A DNA stretch of 64,000 nt, taken from Bradyrhizobium sp. AUGA SZCCT0283 (GTDB taxonomy: Bacteria; Pseudomonadota; Alphaproteobacteria; Rhizobiales; Xanthobacteraceae). The stretch lies in assembly GCF_018130385.1 (NCBI RefSeq), contig NZ_JAFCLU010000021.1, positions 1-64,000 of the forward strand. Reading direction: 5' to 3'. Position 1 is the first letter of the stretch; each line of letters starts with the position of its first letter. The position numbers and the translations under genes were made by a program. The notes beneath the pieces are model-generated. The model did no database searches. It was not told the DNA's origin and was given only the letters and a program-made list of their open reading frames with translations. Positions 52,414 to 60,946 of the stretch are shown one piece after another.

Positions 52414-53898
52414 TCAGATGCCGAGCTTCGCCTTCAGCAGATCGTTCACCGCCTGCGGATTGGCCTTGCCGCCGGACTGCTTCATCACCTGGCCGACGAA
52501 CCAGCCGGCGAGCTGCGGCTTGGCTTTCGCCTGCGCGACCTTGTCCGGATTGGCCGCGATGATGTCGTCGACGACCTTCTCGATCGCGCTGAGATCGGTG
52601 ACCTGCTTCATGCCGCGCGCATCGACCAGCTCGCGCGGGTCGCCGCCTTCCGTCCAGACGATCTCGAACAGGTCTTTGGCGATCTTGCCGGAGATGGTGC
52701 CCTCGCCGATCAGGCCGACGATCGCAGCCAGCTGCGCCGCCGACACCGGTGAGCCCGTGATCTCCTGGCCTTCCTTGTTGAGACGCCCGAACAGCTCGTT
52801 GATCACCCAGTTGGCCGCGAGCTTGCTGTCGCGCGCCTTGTCGGCAAGGCCGGCGAGCACAGTTTCGAAGAACACCGCGCTCTCCCGCTCGGCCACCAGA
52901 ACGCCGGCATCGTAGGGCGACAGACCGAGGCTCTCGATGAAGCGCGCCTTCTTCTGGTCCGGCAGTTCCGGCAGCTTCGACCTGAGTTCATCGACATAGC
53001 TTTGCGTGAACTCGAGCGGCAGCAGGTCCGGATCCGGGAAATAGCGATAGTCATGCGCTTCTTCCTTGGAGCGCATCGAACGCGTCTCGCCCTTGTTCGG
53101 ATCGAACAGCCGCGTTTCCTGGTCGATCGCGCCGCCATCCTCGATGATCTCGATCTGGCGCCGCGCCTCGTACTCGATCGCCTGGCCGATGAAATTGATC
53201 GAGTTCATGTTCTTGATTTCGCAGCGGGTGCCGAGCGGCCCTCCCGGCTTACGCACGGAAACGTTCACATCGGCGCGCAGTGAGCCCTTCTCCATGTCGC
53301 CGTCGCAGGTGCCGAGATAGCGCAGGATCGAACGCAATTTTGTTACATAGGCCTTGGCCTGCTCGGCGTCGCGGATGTCGGGTTTTGACACGATCTCCAT
53401 CAGCGCCACGCCGCAGCGGTTGAGGTCGACATAGGACATGGTCGGTGACTGGTCGTGCAGCAACTTGCCGGCATCCTGTTCCAGGTGCAGCCGCTCGATC
53501 CCGACGGTCGCGGTCTTGCCGCCGTCCAGTTCGACCACGACCTCGCCCTCGCCCACGATCGGCGACTTGTACTGGCTGATCTGGTAGCCCTGCGGCGAGT
53601 CGGGATAGAAATAGTTCTTGCGGTCGAACACCGAACGCAGGTTGATCTGCGCGTTGAGGCCAAGCCCGGTGAGCACCGCCTGGCGGACGCACTCTTCATT
53701 GATCACGGGCAGCATGCCCGGCATCGCGGCATCGACCAGCGAGACATGGCTGTTCGGTTCGCCCCCGAACTCGGTCGAGGCGCCGGAGAACAGCTTTGAC
53801 TTCGAGGTGACCTGAGCGTGGATCTCCATCCCGATCACGACTTCCCAGTCGCCGGTCTGGCCCTTGATCAGTTTTCCCGGTTTGACTGACACGTTCAT
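52414..53898 (-). CDS. gatB: Asp-tRNA(Asn)/Glu-tRNA(Gln) amidotransferase subunit B
   Basis: The tRNA-binding kinase subunit of GatCAB, which turns Glu-tRNA(Gln) and Asp-tRNA(Asn) into the correct amide forms. 494 residues: WEVVIGMEIHAQVTSKSKLFSG, NRCGVALMEIVSKPD, DYRYFPDPDLLPL, and the YqeY-like C-terminal tail domain. Start at 53898 (MNVSVKPGK) overlaps the stop of the upstream small gene by 4 nt; the frame runs on to 53991 inside that gene. Confidence 0.96.
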   Translation of the reverse strand: MNVSVKPGKLIKGQTGDWEVVIGMEIHAQVTSKSKLFSGASTEFGGEPNSHVSLVDAAMPGMLPVINEECVRQAVLTGLGLNAQINLRSVFDRKNYFYPDSPQGYQISQYKSPIVGEGEVVVELDGGKTATVGIERLHLEQDAGKLLHDQSPTMSYVDLNRCGVALMEIVSKPDIRDAEQAKAYVTKLRSILRYLGTCDGDMEKGSLRADVNVSVRKPGGPLGTRCEIKNMNSINFIGQAIEYEARRQIEIIEDGGAIDQETRLFDPNKGETRSMRSKEEAHDYRYFPDPDLLPLEFTQSYVDELRSKLPELPDQKKARFIESLGLSPYDAGVLVAERESAVFFETVLAGLADKARDSKLAANWVINELFGRLNKEGQEITGSPVSAAQLAAIVGLIGEGTISGKIAKDLFEIVWTEGGDPRELVDARGMKQVTDLSAIEKVVDDIIAANPDKVAQAKAKPQLAGWFVGQVMKQSGGKANPQAVNDLLKAKLGI

Positions 53899-54188
53899 GC
53901 TTTTCCACTCTCGAGCAGCGCGGACACGATCCGCTCCCATTCGGCTTCCAGAGAATCCTTCGCCACCGGCTGGCCGGCGTGGCGGTACCAATAGCCGGCA
54001 TTGCCAAGATCGCCTTCGACCCGGTGCAGATAGGCGTGCACCCAGGCTGAATTCGCGTCACCCTCGTCCTGCACGATCTTGTGCGCACGATCCCAGTCGC
54101 CCTTGGCGGCCCACCACAACGCCGCCAGCGATGGTTCCAGGCCTGGCGCTGGCGCAGCGTCCGCGAGAGTGGCGCGGAAATCCGCCAT
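53895..54188 (-). CDS. Conserved small protein between gatA and gatB
   Basis: A 97-residue soluble protein: LEPSLAALWWAAKGDWDRAHKIVQDEGDANSAWVHAYLHRVEGDLGNAGYWYRHAGQ. The Trp/His/Ala spacing looks like a helical, TPR-like fold. No catalytic motif. Start taken at 54188, 2 nt after the gatA stop; an ATG at 54200 overlaps gatA. Its position inside the gat operon is shared in related rhizobia as far as I recall; function unknown. Confidence 0.8.
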   Translation of the reverse strand: MADFRATLADAAPAPGLEPSLAALWWAAKGDWDRAHKIVQDEGDANSAWVHAYLHRVEGDLGNAGYWYRHAGQPVAKDSLEAEWERIVSALLESGKA

Positions 54189-54190
54189 CG

Positions 54191-55666
54191 CTACCACCAT
54201 TTCGGCGGCGTAAAGCGGCCGGCCGCCTGCTCCAAGACTTCGCCAAGCGAGAATAGCGTTTCCTCATCGAACGGACGGCCGATCAGTTGCAGGCCGAGCG
54301 GCAGACCTTGCGCGTCCTTGCCGGCCGGTACGGCAATGCCGGGCAGTCCCGCCATGTTCACCGTCACCGTAAAAATGTCGTTGAGATACATCTCGACCGG
54401 ATCGGCACCGCCCTTTTCGCCGACGCCGAACGCCGCCGATGGCGTCGCCGGCGTCAGGATCGCGCTGACGCCTTTTGCAAAACAGTCCTCAAAATCCTTC
54501 TTGATCAGGGTGCGGACCTTTTGCGCGCGCAGGTAATAGGCGTCGTAATAGCCGGCCGAAAGCACATAGGTGCCGATCATGACGCGGCGGCGCACTTCGT
54601 CGCCAAAGCCCTCGGCGCGGGTGCTCTCATATAGTTCGCCGATCGAGCGGCCCGGCACGCGCAGGCCGTAGCGCACGCCGTCGTAACGCGCGAGGTTGGA
54701 CGAGGCCTCCGCCGGCGCCACGATGTAATAGGCCGGCAGCGCATATTTGGTGTGCGGCAGCGACACCTCGACCAGCTCGGCGCCGGCTGCCTTGAGCCAT
54801 GCCGCGCCTTCGGTCCAGAGCTTTTCGATTTCCACCGGCATGCCGTCGAGGCGATACTCCTTCGGGATCCCGATCTTCAGGCCCTTCACCGACTTGCCGA
54901 TCGCGGCCTCGTAGTCGGGCACGTCGCGATCGACCGAGGTGGTGTCCTTTGGATCGTGCCCGGCCATCGAGCGCATCAGGATCGCGGCATCGCGCGTGGT
55001 CCGCGCGATCGGCCCGGCCTGGTCGAGCGAGGATGCGAACGCCACGATGCCCCAGCGCGAGCAGCGGCCATAGGTCGGCTTGACGCCGACGGTCGCGGTG
55101 AAGGCAGCGGGCTGGCGGATCGAACCGCCGGTATCGGTCGCGGTCGCGCCCATGCAGAGCAGCGCCGCTACCGCGGATGCCGATCCGCCGGAGGAGCCAC
55201 CCGGCACCAGCGTGGTGTTGGACCCTTCGCGCCGCCACGGATTGACCACCGGGCCGAAGCACGAGGTCTCGTTCGACGAGCCCATCGCGAACTCGTCATT
55301 GTTGAGCTTGCCGAGCATCACGGCGCCGTCGCGCCAGAGCTGCGAGGTCACGGTCGATTCGTAGGGTGGCACGAAATTGCCGAGGATTTTTGAGCACGCG
55401 GTGGTGCGCACATCCTTGGTCGCGAACAGATCCTTGATGCCGAGCGGAATGCCCGCCAGCGGACCGCCCTCGCCCTTGGCGATCCTGGCGTCGACCGCGC
55501 GCGCCATGGCACGCGCCTGATCCGGCGTTTCCAGCACGAAGGCATTGAGCGAACGCGCCGCTTCGATGGCGGCGAGATGCGCATCCGTCAGTTCAAGCGA
55601 GGTGAAAGACTTGTTCGCGAGGCCGGCTTTGGCCTCCGCGATCGTCATCGATGTCAGGTCGGTCAT
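54191..55666 (-). CDS. gatA: Asp-tRNA(Asn)/Glu-tRNA(Gln) amidotransferase subunit A
   Basis: Glutaminase subunit of GatCAB (amidase-signature fold), 491 residues. Catalytic Lys in IPLGIKDLFATKDV, Ser-cisSer-Lys triad region VPGGSSGGSASAVAALLC with DTGGSIRQPAAF. All catalytic residues present. Stop and start overlap or abut the small genes on each side. Confidence 0.96.
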   Translation of the reverse strand: MTDLTSMTIAEAKAGLANKSFTSLELTDAHLAAIEAARSLNAFVLETPDQARAMARAVDARIAKGEGGPLAGIPLGIKDLFATKDVRTTACSKILGNFVPPYESTVTSQLWRDGAVMLGKLNNDEFAMGSSNETSCFGPVVNPWRREGSNTTLVPGGSSGGSASAVAALLCMGATATDTGGSIRQPAAFTATVGVKPTYGRCSRWGIVAFASSLDQAGPIARTTRDAAILMRSMAGHDPKDTTSVDRDVPDYEAAIGKSVKGLKIGIPKEYRLDGMPVEIEKLWTEGAAWLKAAGAELVEVSLPHTKYALPAYYIVAPAEASSNLARYDGVRYGLRVPGRSIGELYESTRAEGFGDEVRRRVMIGTYVLSAGYYDAYYLRAQKVRTLIKKDFEDCFAKGVSAILTPATPSAAFGVGEKGGADPVEMYLNDIFTVTVNMAGLPGIAVPAGKDAQGLPLGLQLIGRPFDEETLFSLGEVLEQAAGRFTPPKWW

Positions 55667-55875
55667 TTATTGATCGGGCTGCAGAAGAACGGAGAAAGCG
55701 TCTTGTCGTTGGCGGGATCGTTCGGCTTGGGCCGTGTTCTTTCATTAGCCTCGAGCTGATCGAGGACGGCATCCATCGCCTTGTCGGGATCGGCGGCCTT
55801 GCCCTGCCGCTCCATCGCGTCAAGGTAGTTCATGTAGGCCCGGTAGGCCTTTTCATCGTCGCAGAGCAGACACAT
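55663..55875 (-). CDS. Small conserved protein between gatC and gatA
   Basis: A 70-residue protein beginning MCLLCDDEKAYRAYMNYLDAMERQG and ending PFFCSPINK. CxxC at the N terminus and a lone Cys near the C terminus might bind metal. Overlaps gatA by 4 nt, so it is translated with it. No known family or function. Confidence 0.72.
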   Translation of the reverse strand: MCLLCDDEKAYRAYMNYLDAMERQGKAADPDKAMDAVLDQLEANERTRPKPNDPANDKTLSPFFCSPINK

Positions 55876-55904
55876 CGGACTTCCGATCTCATAACGAATA
55901 GAAG

Positions 55905-56192
55905 TTATTCAACAACCTTCGGCACCAGGAAGAAATGGTTTTGCGTTTCCGGCGCGTTCCTGACGATGTCGTCGGGGATCTCGCCGTCATTGACCACATC
56001 GGGGCGCTTCTTCATTTCCATCGGGGTCACCGAGGTCATCGGCTCGACGCCGTCGACGTTCACCTCCGAGAGCTGCTCCACGAAAGCCAGCATGGCGTTC
56101 AGCTCGCCCTGCAGATGGGGAACCTCGGCCTCGGTGACCGCAATTCGCGCCAGATGCGCGATGCGGCGAACGGTGGCGGCATCAACGGACAT
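55905..56192 (-). CDS. gatC: Asp-tRNA(Asn)/Glu-tRNA(Gln) amidotransferase subunit C
   Basis: 95-residue stabilising subunit of GatCAB: VRRIAHLARIAVTEAEVPHLQGELNAMLAFVEQLSEVNVDGVEPMTS, ending FFLVPKVVE. Start at 56192 fits the family; the longer upstream frame is non-coding. First gene of the leftward gatC-(small)-gatA-(small)-gatB operon. Confidence 0.95.
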   Translation of the reverse strand: MSVDAATVRRIAHLARIAVTEAEVPHLQGELNAMLAFVEQLSEVNVDGVEPMTSVTPMEMKKRPDVVNDGEIPDDIVRNAPETQNHFFLVPKVVE

Positions 56193-56464
56193 AAATATAG
56201 GCCTCGAATGGAGAATTCGCATCCGCCGTATAGCAGAGGCCGCTTTTGCACCGCAACCGCGGGAACAGGCGGAGCCGGCCTGGGGACGCCGAACACCCCT
56301 TTTGGAGGTCAGACGTCGATCCCGCCCCCACGCACGAGATTTTGAGCGCCAAGCGCCCATTTCCCTCGCAAAGCGCCCCGACGAAACCATATTCGGCCCT
56401 TCACGTAGTCGTCCTGAAACAGTCGAGGGATGTAGTCGCGGCCAGAACATCGGGAGGCCGTGCC

Positions 56465-56575
56465 ATGTCCACCATCAAAAACGGCAGCGCCGGATCGGAA
56501 AGCTGGGATCCCGCGCTCTGGTCCATCGGGACCGTACTCGGCGCCGCAATCGTCTACCTCGCCTGCTTAACCTGA
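56465..56575 (+). CDS. 36-residue membrane peptide
   Basis: Short gene with GGGAGG 8 nt before the ATG. The product (MSTIKNGSAGSESWDPALW, then a hydrophobic helix SIGTVLGAAIVYLACLT) is a likely single-pass membrane miniprotein. Divergent from gatC and 18 bp before the next small gene on the same strand. Confidence 0.6.
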   Translation: MSTIKNGSAGSESWDPALWSIGTVLGAAIVYLACLT

Positions 56576-56593
56576 CAAACGTGAGTGAGAGCC

Positions 56594-56764
56594 ATGTCCC
56601 AGACACAGGCTAAAATCCTCCAGGAAAAGGCGGAAATGTTCGAACGCCGCGCGGAAAGCGCGACCGATCCCATCTCAAAACAGCATTACAAGGAGATGGC
56701 GGCGCATTATCGGTCACTGGCGGTTGAACATCTTGAGGTCCACCGCGACGAACCGGCACACTAG
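56594..56764 (+). CDS. 56-residue helical hypothetical protein
   Basis: Highly charged helical protein (SQTQAKILQEKAEMFERRAES, then KQHYKEMAAHYRSLAVEHLE). The A-x-x-Y-R-x-L-A pattern recurs in many small rhizobial proteins, including loosely the one at 19870. ATG follows GAGAG. Probably co-transcribed with the 36-residue gene upstream. Function unknown. Confidence 0.65.
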   Translation: MSQTQAKILQEKAEMFERRAESATDPISKQHYKEMAAHYRSLAVEHLEVHRDEPAH

Positions 56765-56997
56765 TCCCCGCATCTTATGCGGGGCGAACGGCCGGTTCGG
56801 CGGAGAGCTTGCTCATCAGCCCAAGCAGTAAGCCACCCCGCGTCGCCGACGGACGCCAAAAACCAACCTGTAGCCCCACACCTCGAGAATTTGAGATTTG
56901 TGTCGCCTCCGGTATCGTGGACCTCGGATTCCGAGGCAGACCGGCTGGTCGCCCGCCGTACCAAACAAGAAGACCAAGAGAACCCGGGGGGCGCAGC

Positions 56998-57789
56998 ATG
57001 GATTTCATTGAAGCCAATGGCGCAGGCCTGCGCTGCGAGCTGAGCGGCGGCGGCGACCGCACGCTGGTGCTGGTTCACGAAATGGGCGGCTCGCTCGAAA
57101 GCTGGGACGACGTCGCACCGCAGTTTGCGAAATCGCGCCGCGTGCTGCGCTATGACACCCGCGGCGCTGGAATGTCGCAAAAGGTGCGCGGCGAACTGAC
57201 CCTCGATACAATGGCCGACGACATCGCAGCCCTGCTCGATCATTTTGGGATCGCCGGCAAGGTCGCGCTGGCGGGGATCGCCGTCGGAGGTGCGATCGCC
57301 CTGCACTTCGCGGCCCGATACAAGGAGCGCACCAGCACCGTTGCGGCCGGCAGCCCGGCCACCGGTATCGCAGCGGAGCGCCGCGCGGCGGCACTGGAGC
57401 GCCTCGCACGGATCGAAGCCGCCGGCATGGCGGTCGCGGTCGAGGATTCGATGTTGAACGGCTATGCCCCGGAGCTTCGCGGTGACATCGCCCGGTTTGA
57501 GCGCTTCCGGGCGCGATGGCTCGGCAACGATCCCTCAAGCTATGCAACGATCTGGCGAATGCTGGCGGCAGCGGACATGCAGGACGAACTCGCCAGGCTG
57601 ACTTGTCCGGTCCTCGTGATCGGCGGCAGCCTGGACCGCGTGCGCCCGCCGGCGCTGGCGGAACGCGTGGCCAAGACCATCCCCGGCGCCCGCTACGTCG
57701 AAATCCGCACCGGGCACTATATGTCGGTGCAAACGCCCGACCTGCTCTTCGATTGCATCGACGAGTTCCTGAGATCCGTCGGTGCCTGA
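56998..57789 (+). CDS. Alpha/beta-hydrolase-fold protein lacking the nucleophile serine
   Basis: A 263-residue protein resembling 3-oxoadipate enol-lactonase-like hydrolases: LVLVHEMGGSLESWDDV (oxyanion loop), YDTRGAGMS, acid in VIGGSLDRVRPP, His in EIRTGHYMS. The nucleophile elbow, normally GxSxG, reads LAGIAVGGAIAL with Ala (GCC) in place of Ser. It is therefore either inactive, uses another chemistry, or binds a ligand. Start at 56998. Followed 42 bp later by a metallo-hydrolase on the same strand. Confidence 0.82.
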   Translation: MDFIEANGAGLRCELSGGGDRTLVLVHEMGGSLESWDDVAPQFAKSRRVLRYDTRGAGMSQKVRGELTLDTMADDIAALLDHFGIAGKVALAGIAVGGAIALHFAARYKERTSTVAAGSPATGIAAERRAAALERLARIEAAGMAVAVEDSMLNGYAPELRGDIARFERFRARWLGNDPSSYATIWRMLAAADMQDELARLTCPVLVIGGSLDRVRPPALAERVAKTIPGARYVEIRTGHYMSVQTPDLLFDCIDEFLRSVGA

Positions 57790-57831
57790 TCGAACCTGAC
57801 GATCCCCCCAACAGCCCCAAGGCCTCCCCAC

Positions 57832-58710
57832 ATGAATCCGCAACCCGCGCACCAGATTCCCGGCGTCTATCATCGCAGGATCGGAGACATCGTCGTCACC
57901 ACAATCAGCGACGGCTATCTGGACGGCACCCTCGACGTGATGCGCAATATCGATCTCGAAAAAGCGCGTCAAATCCTGACGGACTCGTTCCGGCCGGCAC
58001 GGCGAACCAGTGTCAACACCTTCCTGATCCATTCGAAGGGACGCATCGCGATCATCGACACCGGATCGGGCAACTATTTACAGCCCACCGCCGGCTTCGT
58101 TCAGCGCAACCTCGCTTCGGCCGGCATCGATCCGAAATCGATCGATACCGTCTTGCTGACCCACATGCATCCGGATCATTCAGCCGGCCTGACTGACATG
58201 TCGAACGGGCAGCTTCTGTTTCCGAACGCCGAACTTGTGATGCACGAGAACGAACTGGCGCACTGGTTCGACGACGGCGCGATGGCGAAGGTCGACGAGC
58301 GGTCGGCACAACTCTATTTTCTGGCCGGCCGCGAACAGGTCGCGCCCTACAAGAACAGGACGCGGTTGTTCAGTGAGGGCGAGGTGTTTCCCGGCGTGAC
58401 CGCGATACCGAGCCTCGGGCATACGCCGGGCCACACCGCATATCTGATCGCGTCCGCCAAGGATCAGCTGATGATCTGGGGCGATACGGTGCACGTGCCG
58501 GAGGTGCAGACCGCGTTTCCCGAAGCCGGCATGGCCTTCGACACCGATCTCGCCGCGGCCGCAGCCGCGCGAAAACGCATGTTCGACCGCGTCTCCGCCG
58601 ACGGCATTCTGATTGCCGGGATGCACCTGCACTTCCCGGCGTTCTCACGGCTGGCCCGGCGGGGTGAAGCCTATGCGCTCTATCCTGAAGCCTGGGTCCA
58701 CACGCTATAG
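57832..58710 (+). CDS. Metallo-beta-lactamase-fold hydrolase
   Basis: A 292-residue cytoplasmic MBL hydrolase with the full zinc site: LLTHMHPDHSAGL, SLGHTPGHTAYL, MIWGDTVH, AGMHLHFPAF. Closest in style to AHL-lactonase/ hydroxyacylglutathione-hydrolase-like enzymes often found beside alpha/beta hydrolases. No signal peptide. Likely one transcript with the upstream hydrolase-like gene. Confidence 0.87.
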   Translation: MNPQPAHQIPGVYHRRIGDIVVTTISDGYLDGTLDVMRNIDLEKARQILTDSFRPARRTSVNTFLIHSKGRIAIIDTGSGNYLQPTAGFVQRNLASAGIDPKSIDTVLLTHMHPDHSAGLTDMSNGQLLFPNAELVMHENELAHWFDDGAMAKVDERSAQLYFLAGREQVAPYKNRTRLFSEGEVFPGVTAIPSLGHTPGHTAYLIASAKDQLMIWGDTVHVPEVQTAFPEAGMAFDTDLAAAAAARKRMFDRVSADGILIAGMHLHFPAFSRLARRGEAYALYPEAWVHTL

Positions 58711-58752
58711 CGCGTTGACCCTGGCGAGCCGCGAACGCCCCCCGCCGCCGCA

Positions 58753-59829
58753 CTACCCGCCCAGCGCACCCAGCCGCGCCAGCGCGGCGCCCGCGAGCGC
58801 ACGCGTCAGCTCGGCCGCCGGCAGGTCGCGGCCCATCCGCACCGCCTGCCCGGCCCAGAGATTGGTGAAATCGACCTTGCCGAGCTTTTCGGCCGCCGCC
58901 TTCAGCGGCCCAAGCGCGGTGGCGGCGTGCGGGAACGCCGGCGCATCCGCCGAAATCGGCCCGACCTCGCGCATGACCCGGTTGGTGACGCCGCGCGCGG
59001 GACGGCCCGTCATGACATTGGTGATGACGGTGGAATCGTCATGCGCCTGGGCCAGCGCCGTGCGCGCCGCCGCGATTACCTTGGATTCCGGACAGCGCAG
59101 ATAGGCGCTGCCGATCTGCACGCCGGATGCGCCGAGCGCAAACGCCGCGGCGATGCCGCGCCCGTCGGCGATACCGCCGGCTGCAATCACCGGCACCTTC
59201 ACTGCATCGACCACCTGCGGCACCAGCGCAAACGTGCCGGGCTGCTGGGCAATGTTGTCGGTCAGGAACATGCCGCGATGGCCGCCCGCCTCCGCGCCTT
59301 GCGCGATGATGACGTCGGCGCCGTGCTCCTCCAGCCAGATCGCTTCCTTCACAATGGTCGCTGACGACATCACGATCGAGCCGGCCGCCTTGACGCGACG
59401 GACCAGCGCCGGATGCGGCAGGCCGAAATGGAAGCTGACCACTTCCGGCTTCAGCTCCTCCACGACGGCGCACATCGCCTCATCGAACGGCGCGCGGTTG
59501 GCGGCGTTGACCGGCGCGGCGGGATCGAGACCGAATTCCTTGTAATAAGAACCAAGCCTGGCCTTCCAGCCGGCCTCACGCGCGGCGTCGGCATCGACAG
59601 GCGTGTGGCAGAAGAAGTTCATGTTGACCGGCGCCGGGACGCGCTGGCGGATGATGTTGACCTGCTCGCGCGCCTTCTCGGCCGTGATCATCGCACACGG
59701 CAGCGAGCCCAGCGCCCCGCCCTGCGCCGCCGCGATCACCAGCTCGGCGTCCATGATGCCGGCCATCGGCGCCAGCACGATCGGAAATTCGGTCTTGAAG
59801 AGGTCGATGATCCGGCGGTCTGGCCACAT
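58753..59829 (-). CDS. Nitronate monooxygenase (first)
   Basis: FMN-dependent oxidation of nitronates such as propionate 3-nitronate. 358-residue TIM barrel: FPIVLAPMAGIMDAELVIAAAQGGALGSL at the N terminus, catalytic His in IIAQGAEAGGHRGMF, phosphate-binding AAGGIADGRGIAAAFALGASGVQIGSAYL. Leftward, 39 bp after a second NMO-like gene. Confidence 0.9.
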   Translation of the reverse strand: MWPDRRIIDLFKTEFPIVLAPMAGIMDAELVIAAAQGGALGSLPCAMITAEKAREQVNIIRQRVPAPVNMNFFCHTPVDADAAREAGWKARLGSYYKEFGLDPAAPVNAANRAPFDEAMCAVVEELKPEVVSFHFGLPHPALVRRVKAAGSIVMSSATIVKEAIWLEEHGADVIIAQGAEAGGHRGMFLTDNIAQQPGTFALVPQVVDAVKVPVIAAGGIADGRGIAAAFALGASGVQIGSAYLRCPESKVIAAARTALAQAHDDSTVITNVMTGRPARGVTNRVMREVGPISADAPAFPHAATALGPLKAAAEKLGKVDFTNLWAGQAVRMGRDLPAAELTRALAGAALARLGALGG

Positions 59830-59868
59830 GGTTTCTGCTCGCTTGAATGAATTGAAGGGGCGTGAGGG

Positions 59869-60843
59869 TCAGGCGGCGATGGAGTTGCGCCGTCCGTTCA
59901 ATATCTGGTCGGCCTCGGTGACGAACCTGTCAACGATTTCGGCCGCCGGTGGGATATCATGAATCAGCCCGACGGCTTCGCCCGCGATCACGGCGGCGAT
60001 ATCAAAATCGCCTGCGGCCTTCGCCGCCGCATATTCGGCGGCGACCGCGTTGACGTTTTGCAGAAGCTCGACCTCGCGCCCCATCCAGCGCCGCGCATGA
60101 TCGTTGATCAGGCAGCGGCCGGTAAAGGGTGCCGGCCAAACATTATTGCGCGAGAGATCGAAGATGATGCCGCGGACGCTGTTGCCGCTGGTCGCGGCGC
60201 AGATGCGCCGTTTCGCTTCCTCTGGGCCGTCGCATTCCTGACTGGCATAGAAGCGCGTGCCAAGCAGCACGCCGGACGCCCCCAGCATCATCATCGCGGC
60301 GAGCCCGCGGCCGTCGCCGATGCCGCCGGCAGCCGCGACCGGTACCCGGCCGGCTGCGAGATCGACGATCGCCGGCACGATGTCGATCGTGGTGCGCGAC
60401 GCGCCATGGCCTCCGGCCTCGGTTCCCTGCGCGATCAGAATGTCCGCGCCTGCATCGAGAGCCTGCCGCGCCATCGCTTCGTCCTGCACCTGGCAGATCA
60501 GCAGCACGCCCGACGCCTTGATGCGCGGCGCAAAGGGCTTTGGATCGCCGAACGAAAGCATGATCGCGCGCGGATCAGCTTCAAGCGCGACGTCCAGCAG
60601 CGCCGGCTGTTTCGCAAGGCTCCAGGTGATGAAGCCGATGCCGAAGGGATCGGAGACATCGGCAAGCTTGGCTGTCTCCTGCTCGAGCCACGCTTGGTCA
60701 CCATAGCCGCCGCCAAGAATGCCAAACCCGCCGGCGGCGCTGACGGCTGCGGTGAGACGCGCCCCCGCGATGACGTCCATCGGCGCCGACAGGATCGGAT
60801 GCTGGATGCCCAAACGGGCGGTCAACGGCGTGGCGATTGGCAT
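59869..60843 (-). CDS. Nitronate monooxygenase (second)
   Basis: A 324-residue paralogue with the same barrel: HPILSAPMDVIAGARLTAAVSAAGGFGILGGGYG, LIAQGTEAGGHGASRTTI, AAGGIGDGRGLAAMMMLGASGVLLGTRF. The Arg after the catalytic His in the first enzyme is changed here (GGHG versus GGHR), so substrate use may differ. I place the start at 60843 (MPIATPL) with AGGGA 6 nt upstream; other in-frame starts lie at 60849 and 60873. Divergent from a LysR regulator. Confidence 0.88.
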   Translation of the reverse strand: MPIATPLTARLGIQHPILSAPMDVIAGARLTAAVSAAGGFGILGGGYGDQAWLEQETAKLADVSDPFGIGFITWSLAKQPALLDVALEADPRAIMLSFGDPKPFAPRIKASGVLLICQVQDEAMARQALDAGADILIAQGTEAGGHGASRTTIDIVPAIVDLAAGRVPVAAAGGIGDGRGLAAMMMLGASGVLLGTRFYASQECDGPEEAKRRICAATSGNSVRGIIFDLSRNNVWPAPFTGRCLINDHARRWMGREVELLQNVNAVAAEYAAAKAAGDFDIAAVIAGEAVGLIHDIPPAAEIVDRFVTEADQILNGRRNSIAA

Positions 60844-60946
60844 GTCCATTCCCTGAAATCTGGACAGCGACATTAGGTCGAACTATCATTCTCTAAAAAT
60901 GAATACTAGAGAACACTGGCATCTCAAAAATGAAACGGAACGCCCC

